Of a stretch of 64,000 bases of DNA, positions 47,709 through 56,588 are shown piece by piece; position 1 is the first letter of the stretch; each line of letters begins with the position of its first letter. Under the pieces are notes generated by a model. That model saw nothing but the letters and a program-made list of their open reading frames with translations. It ran no database searches and was not told the DNA's origin. Origin of the DNA: an uncultured Muribaculaceae bacterium (lineage in GTDB: Bacteria > Bacteroidota > Bacteroidia > Bacteroidales > Muribaculaceae); the NCBI GenBank assembly GCA_948788915.1, contig CAQFOZ010000001.1, positions 1 through 64,000 on the forward strand, in the 5' to 3' direction. Made by a program: the position numbers and the translations under genes.

Positions 47709-49375
47709 TATGCTTCCTTATTTGCGGTTTTAATATTATCTTTATTATTTACGGTAATCTCATTGTCCTTCATACCGCACACTCCTTTGTAAATCCAGGA
47801 AGTGAAGTAAGACTCAGCCAATGATCTGCCCCAAGCAACCGGACGAATACCTTTCCACCTTTCCTGCAGGAAAGAGCGAAGGTCATTGAGTGCACGGTCG
47901 TTGCCGTATTTTGTCCCTAAAATTGCGGCTGCACGGGATGCACATATTCCTGCCTGACATGTTCCCATTCCCATGCGTGTACGGCGCCGGAGGTTTACAA
48001 GATTGTTTACGTGCAATGCATCCATCGCATATTTGATTTCTCCAACCGATACCTGTTCACATTCGCACACGAGTGCGTCGTCCAGTTCTGATCCATATTT
48101 GATATTGGTTGAAAGAGAGCCATGTCTTTCCTGAGCGGCCAGCTGTCCGGTGCTCATGGATATGATATGTTTTTTACCCGATTTTTCTATCTCGTTTTGT
48201 GGCGCTGATCCCGGAAGCGGATCAATGTGTGTCGTACATTTCGCATCTACGCCTAATTTGCGGCAAACCATATCAGCGGCAGTCTCTGCCATAAGACGGT
48301 ATGTCATCAGTTTTCCACCGGATATTGTGATGAATCCTTCCGCTCCGTCGCGTGTGGCGTGATCAAGACATACTATGCCACGGCTGATCTTACGTCCTGA
48401 CGGATCTGAATCATCTGCGATGAGGGGACGTACACCCGCATATGCGCGAAGAATACGTGTCCATGACAGTGAAGGTACAAGCTGGCATCCCTGATTGAGG
48501 AGAATGTCTACTTCCTCCTGTGTCACTTCCATATTGTCTACCTGATCGTAGGGGACACGGCTTGATGTCGTTCCGATAAGGGAGATTGTATCTCCGGGAA
48601 CAAGAATGTCGGCATCTGCGGGTTTACGGCAACGGTTAATTACCATGTTGTTGACGCGATGCCCGAAAATAAGGAGTGCGCCCTTTGCCGGGAACATGTT
48701 GATTGTTATGCCGGCTTTCTTTGCAATTCCATGGCTCCAGATTCCACCGGCATTCACTACGATGCGGCTATGGATATCCATTTCTTCACCACTGATGTTG
48801 TTTCGTACTTTTACACCTGTTATTCTTCCATTCTCTTGTAAAAGTTCTATAACTTCAGTATATGTCAGTACATCTGCGCCATGTAACCGTGCATCGAGAA
48901 CGTTTGCGGTAGTTAACCTAAAAGGATCGACTGCTCCGTCCGGAACAGAAACCGCACCGATAATATCTGGGTTTACGGCTGGTTCCATGCGTATCACGTC
49001 TTTGGGGTCAAGCTGCTGTGCATTTATCCCGGCCGACAGGCAGGATTCTATAAATGTTTTCTGATAATCAAGATCGTCATCCGGAAGAGTAACGAACAGA
49101 CCGCCGGTTTCTTCAACGCAGTGTGCGGCTATTTTACGTAATATCATGTTTTCTTTGATACACTCTGTAGCTGATTCATGATCAGTTACTGCATATCGTG
49201 CACCGCTGTGTAGCAAACCGTGATTCCTTCCGGTCGCTCCGGCTGTGAAGTCAAGGCGTTCGATAAGCAAAACCTTTAGTCCGCGCTTTGCACAATCTCG
49301 TGCAGTACCGGCACCGGTTGCTCCTCCACCTACCACAATCACGTCATAAGTGATTTTTTGAATGTCTTTGTTCAT
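47708..49375 (-). CDS. glpA: Anaerobic glycerol-3-phosphate dehydrogenase subunit GlpA
   Basis: The 555-residue FAD subunit oxidises glycerol-3-phosphate to dihydroxyacetone phosphate. It has VVGGGATGAGTARDCAKRG for FAD binding, the RNHGLLHSGARY substrate region and a C-terminal BFD-like [2Fe-2S] domain (CECEQVS...CQAGIC, about 440-490). It is the first gene of glpABC, and the upstream side is the MITE-bearing intergenic region. Confidence 0.95.
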   Translation of the reverse strand: MNKDIQKITYDVIVVGGGATGAGTARDCAKRGLKVLLIERLDFTAGATGRNHGLLHSGARYAVTDHESATECIKENMILRKIAAHCVEETGGLFVTLPDDDLDYQKTFIESCLSAGINAQQLDPKDVIRMEPAVNPDIIGAVSVPDGAVDPFRLTTANVLDARLHGADVLTYTEVIELLQENGRITGVKVRNNISGEEMDIHSRIVVNAGGIWSHGIAKKAGITINMFPAKGALLIFGHRVNNMVINRCRKPADADILVPGDTISLIGTTSSRVPYDQVDNMEVTQEEVDILLNQGCQLVPSLSWTRILRAYAGVRPLIADDSDPSGRKISRGIVCLDHATRDGAEGFITISGGKLMTYRLMAETAADMVCRKLGVDAKCTTHIDPLPGSAPQNEIEKSGKKHIISMSTGQLAAQERHGSLSTNIKYGSELDDALVCECEQVSVGEIKYAMDALHVNNLVNLRRRTRMGMGTCQAGICASRAAAILGTKYGNDRALNDLRSFLQERWKGIRPVAWGRSLAESYFTSWIYKGVCGMKDNEITVNNKDNIKTANKEA

Positions 49376-49677
49376 TATTGCTTTTGTCTATTCTGTTATT
49401 CCGTTATGGATGAGAGGAGATGAGTAAATATCTTAGGAGAAGAGGATGTGTGATTTTTTTGCAATGTAATTTCTATTTTTTTGAATTTTCAAGGACTTTT
49501 AAGACTCTAAGGTCTCTAAAGACATTAAGTACACTAAAAGACTTTAATCCTTTATGCTTATTTATTGTTTTCAGGCCATTAAAAGAACCTTTTATTATTT
49601 AACGTCTTGGTAACCTTTATGGTTTTTCTGTCGTCGTCTTTAATGACAGAACGTTTGTTGCATATTTAAAGTCCTTA
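49376..49677. repeat. Intergenic tract of degenerate CTTTAAAGAC-like repeats
   Basis: This 300-bp stretch upstream of glpA has no credible gene. From about 49490 it is made of short, decayed direct repeats of the type GACTTTAAG/ACTCTAAAG (for example around 49495-49552). Similar units resume after the MITE at 49861-49915. Confidence 0.5.
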
Positions 49678-49860
49678 GAAATTGTTTAAATTTATTTTCG
49701 AGGAATTTTGAGAGTTATTTTTGAGCTGGTTCCGCGAGTTGAGAAGGGAGAAACCTATCGGTTTTGACCGACGAAACTTGGCGGAAACAGCCAAAAAGAA
49801 CCTCAAAATTACCGAAAGAACTATTATATAAAAATTTTCGTAATAAATTTAAACAGTTTC
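49678..49860. mobile_element. MITE copy 2 (about 183 bp)
   Basis: Near-identical to copy 1 at 23694-23875: same length within 1 bp, same interior, and the same right end. The left terminal repeat has one change (GAAATTG for GAAACTG). TTA flanks both ends (49675-49677 and 49861-49863). It sits inside the degenerate-repeat tract and has no transposase. Confidence 0.85.
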
Positions 49861-49918
49861 TTAGTGTCTTTAGAGCCTTTAATGACCCTAAAGACCCTAA
49901 GAACCTTAGTATGTATTT

Positions 49919-50980
49919 TTATTTTACAATAAATTTTGAGGTTTCTGTGCCCTGGCGTTTAACGTATACACCGGGAGCAAGGTTGTCGTTGTTGACACGG
50001 ACACCGTTAAGATTGTAGATCTCTACAGGAGCGTTTGTGTTGTCAATGTTTATATCGTTTACGCCTGATCCGGGTGTTACAAATGCCTTGGGTGTCCATC
50101 CGTCGTGGAGAGTCTGTATGCCACCGAAACCAACAACATCACCAGGTTTAACACCATATACAGCTATGTCGAGATATTTTACAGGAAAACCTTTTGGATA
50201 AGTTGATGAAGAATATTTTATGCCTGCAAGACAGTTGTATGGTGCACCTGATGTCATCTCTTTGTATGTGCCGTCGCATACATCTGCAAAATCAAATGCT
50301 GTCGTTGAAACTGTTCCTTCAAAATTTGGGTTCCAACTTATGCCACTTGTATCTTTTTTATAATTAGCTGCACTGATAGAAGAACAACTTAAAAATGCTT
50401 TTACTGTGCAGCCGGCCGGTGCTTTTATTCCAACATAAACACCAGTACAATCATAAAGTTCTGCATCTTCATTTGTTGCACTTGAATTATTACCGGATAC
50501 ATTTATTCTGTCTCCCGTAGCCAAGCAAATATGAAAATTCATAACATTGTTTTCGGCAGGCATCGGTTGCCAGTTTGGAGTGTTTGCATCCGTGCGGGGA
50601 TAATCCATCTGTGCTGGGACAGTTACTTCAAGATAACCGTTTTTAAAATTATCTGCAGTAACATTAGGTGAAACTGATGTTCCTGTCAATTTTGAAAAAT
50701 AGTTATTGGGACCGGTCATAGTTGAAGGCCTTACAATCATATCTGATGAATTGTTATTATAGATATTGCTGCTTTCAACTGTTTTGTCTGCCTTCTCCAT
50801 CGGCATGATGAGTTGTGGTGTGGCCCAACAGTTAAGAGTCTTTGACGCGCTACTGTTGTTTTCATTAAAAGCATCGATATCACTTTTTTCAGGAGTTGTG
50901 TAATAGCCGTGATGAGACTGCGCTGCGGCAGTTAACATTGTTCCGCAGGCGGCAAAAATGAGTAAAGATTTTAAATTCAT
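49919..50980 (-). CDS. Secreted hypothetical protein with type IX-like sorting domain
   Basis: The 353-residue protein has a signal peptide (cleavage after AAAQ, about residue 21). A module follows that begins HHGYY and ends with TLNCW and LIMPME (about residues 23-62). Then comes an Asn/Ser/Thr-rich domain of unknown function and a C-terminal domain (APVEIYNLNGVRV...GVYVKRQG...KFIVK) like that of the BspA-like protein, so export by the type IX system is likely. The N-terminal module is shared with the next gene upstream. No known family is recognised for the central domain. Confidence 0.85.
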   Translation of the reverse strand: MNLKSLLIFAACGTMLTAAAQSHHGYYTTPEKSDIDAFNENNSSASKTLNCWATPQLIMPMEKADKTVESSNIYNNNSSDMIVRPSTMTGPNNYFSKLTGTSVSPNVTADNFKNGYLEVTVPAQMDYPRTDANTPNWQPMPAENNVMNFHICLATGDRINVSGNNSSATNEDAELYDCTGVYVGIKAPAGCTVKAFLSCSSISAANYKKDTSGISWNPNFEGTVSTTAFDFADVCDGTYKEMTSGAPYNCLAGIKYSSSTYPKGFPVKYLDIAVYGVKPGDVVGFGGIQTLHDGWTPKAFVTPGSGVNDINIDNTNAPVEIYNLNGVRVNNDNLAPGVYVKRQGTETSKFIVK

Positions 50981-51019
50981 ATTGGTTAGATTTTAGATAA
51001 TTAATAATTATGTTTTTAT

Positions 51020-52846
51020 TTAGTTCATATCAATTTTTAATTCTTTTGGCCTTGTCATAGTCTGTTTGTACACGTTACCCCATTCGTCGGTCACTTCAAT
51101 CACAAGGGTTGAGGTCGGAGAACTTGTCTGCACGTCAAACAAGTGTGATGTCTGTGTCGGCAACTTACTGCTTGTTGGAGTCTGGCGGTTGTTAAGCATC
51201 ATACATGGAACGGATATTGTCCATAACGGGTCATAGCCGTTTACTCTTGTAACAGGTAGAGATTTACCGTTTTCTGTTACTTTTATTTTCCATTTTTCAT
51301 TAAAACAGAAAACATTAATCCGAACCATATTGTCCGAACGTGCTGTGTCGTATCCTTTTAGGAATTTTGCGTCAATTGATGATTTAAGTACTGATTCACT
51401 AGTTTTAGGACAGTACTTGGCAGCAGTTATATGGCTATTATTCAAATCGTATGTACGGAATTGGTATGATTTGTCAAAATTTACGGACTTGTAATATGTG
51501 CTGAAATCGGTGCCTTTTTTCTCAATTACAAGATATCCTCCTCCCGATCCGTCACCGCAAATATGATTTCCTGCGCGTGTGGTCTGTCCGGATTCCCATA
51601 GCCTTCCGGCAGCCGATCCAACATTGTACTCTATGATATCTCCGCTACGGCTGCTGGAGTTGACATGTGCGTGACCGGTAAGAATTGTTACAGAGTATCC
51701 GTCCAAACACGCTTTCAAATCACTGAAGTTTGAGAGATTTTCTCTCAAAGAGGGTGTCTGAGAACCGGAAGGAAGTATGGCGGTCTTCCACATCTGTGCG
51801 TGCATTCCAAGTATAATAGGAGTCCGTGGATCTACAGTCGCGAGATCTTTCTTCAGCCAAGCTATCTGGTCTGCGGCAACTTGTGTATTGTATGTTCTGT
51901 CTCCAAGTGTGCCGTTCTTGCCACCGTCATTGATATATACTATATTGTCAAGCATTATGTAATGTGTGCCTGCAATATTATATGAATAATGTGTAGGACC
52001 GAATGATGCGCGGTATCGGTTTTCGGCTTTAAAATCATTGGGCACATATGGATCATTGTCATGGTTTCCCATAGTTGTGAACATTGAGGTGCAGTTTATT
52101 CTGCTCAGATACTCTTTTGAACCCTCAAGGTCGATTCCGCCTGTGTCGTACCAGTAAAGGTCGTGGCTTTGATCCCCAAGAGCCATTACATATACATCTT
52201 TACCCTGGTTCTTATATTCTGTAATTGTCTTTGTGATATCCGGCAGGAAATTGTCGTGGTACTGTCGCGGCATTTCGCGTACATTGGCAATGTGTACATC
52301 TGCCATTCCGATTACAACATAATCGGTTTTATCATTTTTTACCAATTCGAAATTCACTTGATCGGTAACAGCTACAGAGGAGTTTATCTTAGAATAAAAC
52401 TTTGGCCATATTCCGTCATTTTTTACTGAATATCCGGATGGAACAGAGATGAAGACATTCTGATTTGTTTTAGTGCTTTTCAGGTAATATCTTCCGTCTG
52501 TGTCCGTGATAGTTACTTCTGTACCGTCACTCACCACGGCACCCGCAATTGCATATTCTCCACAATATACAACTCCCTTGATATTTGCACCTGTTTTGTC
52601 CGGCACCGAGAACGATACTTTGTTGCCGACAGAGGCCTCTGTCGGTTCAAGCCCCTGGATTTCCATGGGCATTATTAGCATTGGTGTAACCCAGCAGTTC
52701 AGAGTGCGCGGGGCATTGGTCTTATTATTGTTGAAAGCCTCAATGTCCTCAAGGGTAGGAACCATATAATAGCCATGGTGTTTTTGGGATTTAATCCCAA
52801 AAACAACCATGCTACTCAATATTATTGCTACGATGTGCTTTTTCAT
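51020..52846 (-). CDS. Exported calcineurin-like phosphoesterase with HHGYY module
   Basis: The 608-residue protein starts with a signal peptide and then the HHGYY...TLNCW...LIMPME module (about residues 22-62). A beta-sandwich domain (VVYCGEYAIAGAVVSDG) precedes the metallophosphoesterase core with DVHIAN, ALGDQSHD, TMGNHDNDPY, GMHAQ and TGHAHVN metal-ligand motifs (about 195-400) and a MetallophosC-type C-terminal domain. It is a paralog of the next gene upstream. It has no type IX C-terminal domain. It probably hydrolyses phosphodiesters or phosphomonoesters outside the cytoplasm; glycerophospho-compounds are suggested by context. Confidence 0.88.
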   Translation of the reverse strand: MKKHIVAIILSSMVVFGIKSQKHHGYYMVPTLEDIEAFNNNKTNAPRTLNCWVTPMLIMPMEIQGLEPTEASVGNKVSFSVPDKTGANIKGVVYCGEYAIAGAVVSDGTEVTITDTDGRYYLKSTKTNQNVFISVPSGYSVKNDGIWPKFYSKINSSVAVTDQVNFELVKNDKTDYVVIGMADVHIANVREMPRQYHDNFLPDITKTITEYKNQGKDVYVMALGDQSHDLYWYDTGGIDLEGSKEYLSRINCTSMFTTMGNHDNDPYVPNDFKAENRYRASFGPTHYSYNIAGTHYIMLDNIVYINDGGKNGTLGDRTYNTQVAADQIAWLKKDLATVDPRTPIILGMHAQMWKTAILPSGSQTPSLRENLSNFSDLKACLDGYSVTILTGHAHVNSSSRSGDIIEYNVGSAAGRLWESGQTTRAGNHICGDGSGGGYLVIEKKGTDFSTYYKSVNFDKSYQFRTYDLNNSHITAAKYCPKTSESVLKSSIDAKFLKGYDTARSDNMVRINVFCFNEKWKIKVTENGKSLPVTRVNGYDPLWTISVPCMMLNNRQTPTSSKLPTQTSHLFDVQTSSPTSTLVIEVTDEWGNVYKQTMTRPKELKIDMN

Positions 52847-52855
52847 GAATTATAA

Positions 52856-54592
52856 TTATTTCATGTCGCAGGTAAGCTGTTTGGGACGAGTCATAGTCTC
52901 TTTGTATGTTTTGCCCCATTCGTCAGTAACTTCAATCTCAAGTGTAGATGTTGCGGATGAAGCCTTTACGTCAAAGATGTGTGATGTAAGAGACGGGAGT
53001 TTGCCGCTTGTAACAGACTGGCGGTTGTCAAGAAGTTTACATGGTACGGAGATTATCCACAGTGGGTCGTATGCATCTTTACGAGTCGTTGCTAACGTTT
53101 TGCCGTTCTCCGTCACTTTTATTTTCCATCGTTCGTTAAAACCGAATACATTGATACGGACTATATTGTCGCTTCTTTTGTTTTTGTAGTCATCCATAGA
53201 GTCACCTAAAGAATTTATAATCAGGTTATCTGTGGATTTAGGACAATATTTTTCAGCTGTAATATGACAATTATTCAGATCGTATGTTCTGAATTGGTAA
53301 TCCTTATCATAGCCAATACATTTGTAATATGCGCTGAAGCCAGTTCCGTTGAACTCCATTACAAAATATCCGCCACCGGATCCATCTCCGCATATGTGGT
53401 TTTTACCAAGAAAGTCCTGTCCCGACTCCCAAAGACGTCCCGCACCTGAACCGATATTATATTCCACTATTGATCCGCTGCGGTTGCTGGTGTTGACATG
53501 TGCATGTCCAGTGAGGAATGTGACTCTATATCCCGATAGGGCAGCAATAACGTCTGCATTGTTTTTAAGGCTTGTGCGTAAAGTGGGTGTTGTACCTCCC
53601 TGAAGAAGTGCCGTCCTCCACAGCGGAGAGTGCATACATATGACAATAGGAGTTGACTTTGACACATTTTTAAGATCATTTTTAAGCCAATTCATCTGTT
53701 CTGTAGTTATTCTGGTTTCGTATTCTCGGTCTCCGAGTGTGCCTTGTGCGCCACCTGCATTTGTGTATACGATATCATCAAGAGTAATATAGTGTGTTCC
53801 TGCTATATTGAACGAGTAATGGGTAGGCCCGTATGTAGCACGGAAACGAGTCTCGGCCAGATAGTCGTCAGCATAATACGGGTCATTGTCATGGTTACCC
53901 ATTGTGCTGAAGAATGCGTCCGCTTCAAGTTTGTTAAAATAGCTTTTTGTCCCGTCTATGTCAACACCGCCTTTGTCATACCAATACAAGTCGTGGCTCT
54001 GGTCTCCCATTGTAAGTATGTACACATCTTTACCGGCTGCCTTGTAATCACGTATGGTCTTGTTGATATCCGGCAGATAGTTGTCTGTAAACTGGCGAAG
54101 AGTCTGGCGCACATTCGCGATATGTATATCAGCTATGCCGATCACTACATAATCTTTTTTGTCATACGGCAACAACTCGAAGTTTATCTGATCAACAGTG
54201 TTTTTGTCTGTGGAGGTCTTTCCATAGAACTGGGGCCAAAGTCCATCTTTTTTTACTGTATAACCGGATGGGAATGATACGAATACGCTTCCGTGCCGTT
54301 TGGTGCTGTTAATATAATAACGGCCGTCTTCGTCTGTTTTTGTAACAACGTCACCGTCGCTTACAACAACATCTTTTACCGCTTTTGTGCCGCAGTAAAC
54401 AACGCCTTTGATATTATAGCCGTCTTTATCCGGGACATCAAAAGATACATCTTTGTCGTCCGGAGTAGGTGTAGGTGTGGGAGTTGGCTCCTGTGTCGGA
54501 TTATCGTTTTTTTCGCCGCAAGATGTAATTAGAGGCATGCTCAGACTGACAGCTATCAGCAGCAACCAGCCTTTAAGAAAGGTAAGTTTCAT
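52856..54592 (-). CDS. Lipoprotein calcineurin-like phosphoesterase
   Basis: With the start at 54592 the protein has 578 residues and a lipoprotein signal (lipobox ITSC, Cys about 25), followed by a PTPTPTP linker. The frame runs open to 54706, but the extra 38 residues lack signal character and pass through the candidate promoter. The same domain order as its downstream neighbour follows: beta-sandwich, metallophosphoesterase core (DIHIAN, TMGDQSHD, TMGNHDNDPY, CMHSP, TGHAHVN) and MetallophosC-type domain. The two genes look like a tandem duplication with different N-terminal anchoring. They are 9 bp apart and surely co-transcribed. Confidence 0.88.
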   Translation of the reverse strand: MKLTFLKGWLLLIAVSLSMPLITSCGEKNDNPTQEPTPTPTPTPDDKDVSFDVPDKDGYNIKGVVYCGTKAVKDVVVSDGDVVTKTDEDGRYYINSTKRHGSVFVSFPSGYTVKKDGLWPQFYGKTSTDKNTVDQINFELLPYDKKDYVVIGIADIHIANVRQTLRQFTDNYLPDINKTIRDYKAAGKDVYILTMGDQSHDLYWYDKGGVDIDGTKSYFNKLEADAFFSTMGNHDNDPYYADDYLAETRFRATYGPTHYSFNIAGTHYITLDDIVYTNAGGAQGTLGDREYETRITTEQMNWLKNDLKNVSKSTPIVICMHSPLWRTALLQGGTTPTLRTSLKNNADVIAALSGYRVTFLTGHAHVNTSNRSGSIVEYNIGSGAGRLWESGQDFLGKNHICGDGSGGGYFVMEFNGTGFSAYYKCIGYDKDYQFRTYDLNNCHITAEKYCPKSTDNLIINSLGDSMDDYKNKRSDNIVRINVFGFNERWKIKVTENGKTLATTRKDAYDPLWIISVPCKLLDNRQSVTSGKLPSLTSHIFDVKASSATSTLEIEVTDEWGKTYKETMTRPKQLTCDMK

Positions 54593-54675
54593 GTTTATAA
54601 ATTTTGTAGGTTTGTTGTTTTTAAACTCAATTAAGTATATTGTGACACGTATAAATGAGTTCCTATAATTAAAAG

Positions 54676-54683
54676 CAAATGTA
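54676..54683 (-). promoter_or_regulatory. -7 box of the phosphoesterase operon
   Basis: The minus strand reads TACATTTG, with a TTG about 20 nt upstream (54706-54704). It would give a leader of about 80 nt and supports the start at 54592. Confidence 0.5.
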
Positions 54684-54797
54684 ATCAAATTTGTAATTTC
54701 TTGCAATATTTTTTAGATGTTTTTTGGCGTACTCCCTAATTTTAAGCGGGAATATTAAAAACTTATCTTTTTTTTATGAATTAAATTATTTAAATGT

Positions 54798-54805
54798 TAA
54801 TTTTG
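54798..54805 (+). promoter_or_regulatory. -7 box of the DeoR-type regulator gene
   Basis: TAATTTTG matches the consensus about 55 bp upstream of the start codon. The -33 element is not clear. With 54676-54683 on the other strand this makes a divergent control region. Confidence 0.45.
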
Positions 54806-54860
54806 GGCAGTAAACTTGTTTGTCAGTTTCTAAACTGTTTTCAAACTATTTTGCTATATC

Positions 54861-55631
54861 ATGACTAAAGAGGAAAGACATAATCTAATTATTCAGACTT
54901 TGTATCGTCAGCAATCGGCATCGGTGGGGGAGCTGTCGGAGCTTCTTGAGGTGTCTGCCGTGACAATACGAAAGGATCTATCTGAACTTGAAACGCTCAA
55001 AAAACTGTATCGCAGTCATGGGAATGCGATACTTATCAATCCGTATATTGCCAATCGAACAATAAGTGAGAAAGCAAAACTGTCGAGCAATGAGAAAAAT
55101 CTGATAGGGCACTATGCGGCAAGTCTTATTACGAGAGATGATTCTATAATTATCGCTTCCGGAACTTCAGTTTTGGCTTTGGCCAACAATATAGAGCCGA
55201 TACATCATCTTACAGTTGTTACGTCTTCTCTGAATGTTGCCGAGACTCTTGGCGTAAATGAAAAGATAGATTTGATCCAACTCGGAGGATCTGTTAGGCC
55301 GAGCAGCCTTTCAACTGTAGGAAGAGCAGCGGAAAGCCAGCTGAAAGAAATATCCTGTAGTAAGTTGTTTATGGGCGTTGACGGTTTTGATCCTTGCCAT
55401 GGAATTTCCAACACGGATATTCGGGAAGCGGATCTTATACGCTTTATGATGCAGGCAGCTCAGCAGACCATTGTGCTTGCCGACAGTACAAAGTTTGGCA
55501 GAAGAGGGTTTGCGAAAATTGCAAGTCTTGATGACGTTGATATGCTGATTACTGATTCTCGATTGTCAGACAAGGCTGCGTCGGCATTGGAGGAGATGGG
55601 TGTGGATCTCAGAATAGTCGGCGGTGTATAG
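54861..55631 (+). CDS. DeoR/GlpR-family transcriptional regulator
   Basis: The 256-residue protein has the N-terminal DeoR helix-turn-helix (SVGELSELLEVSAVTIRKDLSEL, about 18-40, shown here in part) and the sugar-phosphate-sensing DeoR C-terminal domain (SNEKNLIGHYAASLI, GVDGFDPCHGIS, DSTKFGRRGFAKIA). GlpR of E. coli responds to glycerol-3-phosphate and represses glp genes. Its position between the phosphoesterase operon and the GDPD gene suggests the same role here (inference). Confidence 0.92.
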   Translation: MTKEERHNLIIQTLYRQQSASVGELSELLEVSAVTIRKDLSELETLKKLYRSHGNAILINPYIANRTISEKAKLSSNEKNLIGHYAASLITRDDSIIIASGTSVLALANNIEPIHHLTVVTSSLNVAETLGVNEKIDLIQLGGSVRPSSLSTVGRAAESQLKEISCSKLFMGVDGFDPCHGISNTDIREADLIRFMMQAAQQTIVLADSTKFGRRGFAKIASLDDVDMLITDSRLSDKAASALEEMGVDLRIVGGV

Positions 55632-55670
55632 ATTGTTTTTTGTACATAATTAATATAAGCAGATATTATC

Positions 55671-56435
55671 ATGAAAACTAAATTATTTTTTTCGGGACTT
55701 TTTCTTGTCGGTTGCGCTGTGTTGACGCAGGCGGCCGCTCCCAAGGTAATTGCTCATCGCGGCTATTGGAATACGCCCGGTTCCGCTCAGAATTCTATAC
55801 GTTCTCTTGTAAAAGCGGATTCGGTAGGATGTTATGCTTCGGAGTTTGATGTGTGGATGACTCCAGACAGTGTTTTGATCGTTAATCATGACCCGACAAT
55901 CAATGGTGTAGAGATTCAGCGCACTCCTTCATCTGAGGTTTTGAAACAGAAGCTTGCCAATGGGGAGTATGTGCCCACTCTTGAACAGTATTTTCAGGCT
56001 GCTCAGAAATTGAAAACACGCCTTGTGCTTGAACTTAAGACTCATGACAGCCGTAAGCAGGAGGCTGCTGCGGTGAAAAAAACGCTTAAACTTGCAAAGA
56101 AATATGGTCTTGAGGACAGGCTTGATTATATAGTTTTTTCCAAGGATGCGTTTAAAGGATATGTGAAAGCAGCTCCTAAAATCAACAAGGTTTATTTCCT
56201 GAATGGCGATTATGTTCCCGCTCAGGTCAAGTATGCAAAGGGTGCTGGTATAGATTATTCTATTAAGGTTATGAAAAAACATCCCGAGTGGATTGATGAA
56301 TGTCACAAACTCGGTCTTGAGGTCAATGTCTGGACTGTGAATGAACCGGAAGATATGCAGTGGTGCATTGACAGAGGAGTAGATTATATTACCACCAACG
56401 AGCCGGAATTGCTTCAGAAGATGCTTAAGAAATAA
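55671..56435 (+). CDS. Glycerophosphodiester phosphodiesterase, exported
   Basis: The 254-residue GDPD-family enzyme has a hydrophobic export signal (a possible lipobox LVGC is also present). The catalytic residues appear in AHRGYWNTPGSAQNS (His-Arg), EFDVWMTPD (Glu/Asp) and NHDPTINGV (His). It hydrolyses glycerophosphodiesters to glycerol-3-phosphate and an alcohol. It lies 39 bp after the GlpR-type regulator gene and is probably in the same transcript. Its product would feed GlpT and GlpABC. Confidence 0.92.
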   Translation: MKTKLFFSGLFLVGCAVLTQAAAPKVIAHRGYWNTPGSAQNSIRSLVKADSVGCYASEFDVWMTPDSVLIVNHDPTINGVEIQRTPSSEVLKQKLANGEYVPTLEQYFQAAQKLKTRLVLELKTHDSRKQEAAAVKKTLKLAKKYGLEDRLDYIVFSKDAFKGYVKAAPKINKVYFLNGDYVPAQVKYAKGAGIDYSIKVMKKHPEWIDECHKLGLEVNVWTVNEPEDMQWCIDRGVDYITTNEPELLQKMLKK

Positions 56436-56466
56436 TGCAAGATTTGTAGTTTCTTAATTATATTTA

Positions 56467-56489
56467 AAATCCCGATTTAATCGGGATTT
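56467..56489 (+). terminator. Terminator after the GDPD gene
   Basis: A 10-bp stem AAATCCCGAT/ATCGGGATTT with a 3-nt loop is followed by a run of T. Confidence 0.88.
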
Positions 56490-56514
56490 TTTTTATTTTA
56501 CCATATTTTGGTAT

Positions 56515-56522
56515 TATCTTTG
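56515..56522 (+). promoter_or_regulatory. -7 box of the clostripain-like gene
   Basis: TATCTTTG matches the consensus; transcription from about 56528 gives a leader near 60 nt and rules out the upstream start at 56508. Confidence 0.5.
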
Positions 56523-56588
56523 CTATCAGTTAAGTATGAATATGATGTTGTTGAAACATATAATGGCTTCTGTGCCTGCTTACACAAT

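Noticed and set aside
48606..49064. 152-codon frame opposite glpA
   Set aside because: Lies entirely within glpA, which has full family motifs; no independent support.
49764..50018. 84-codon frame starting in MITE copy 2
   Set aside because: Begins with TTG inside the MITE and runs into non-coding DNA and the antisense of the hypothetical gene. Unlike copy 1 it joins no protein-like sequence.
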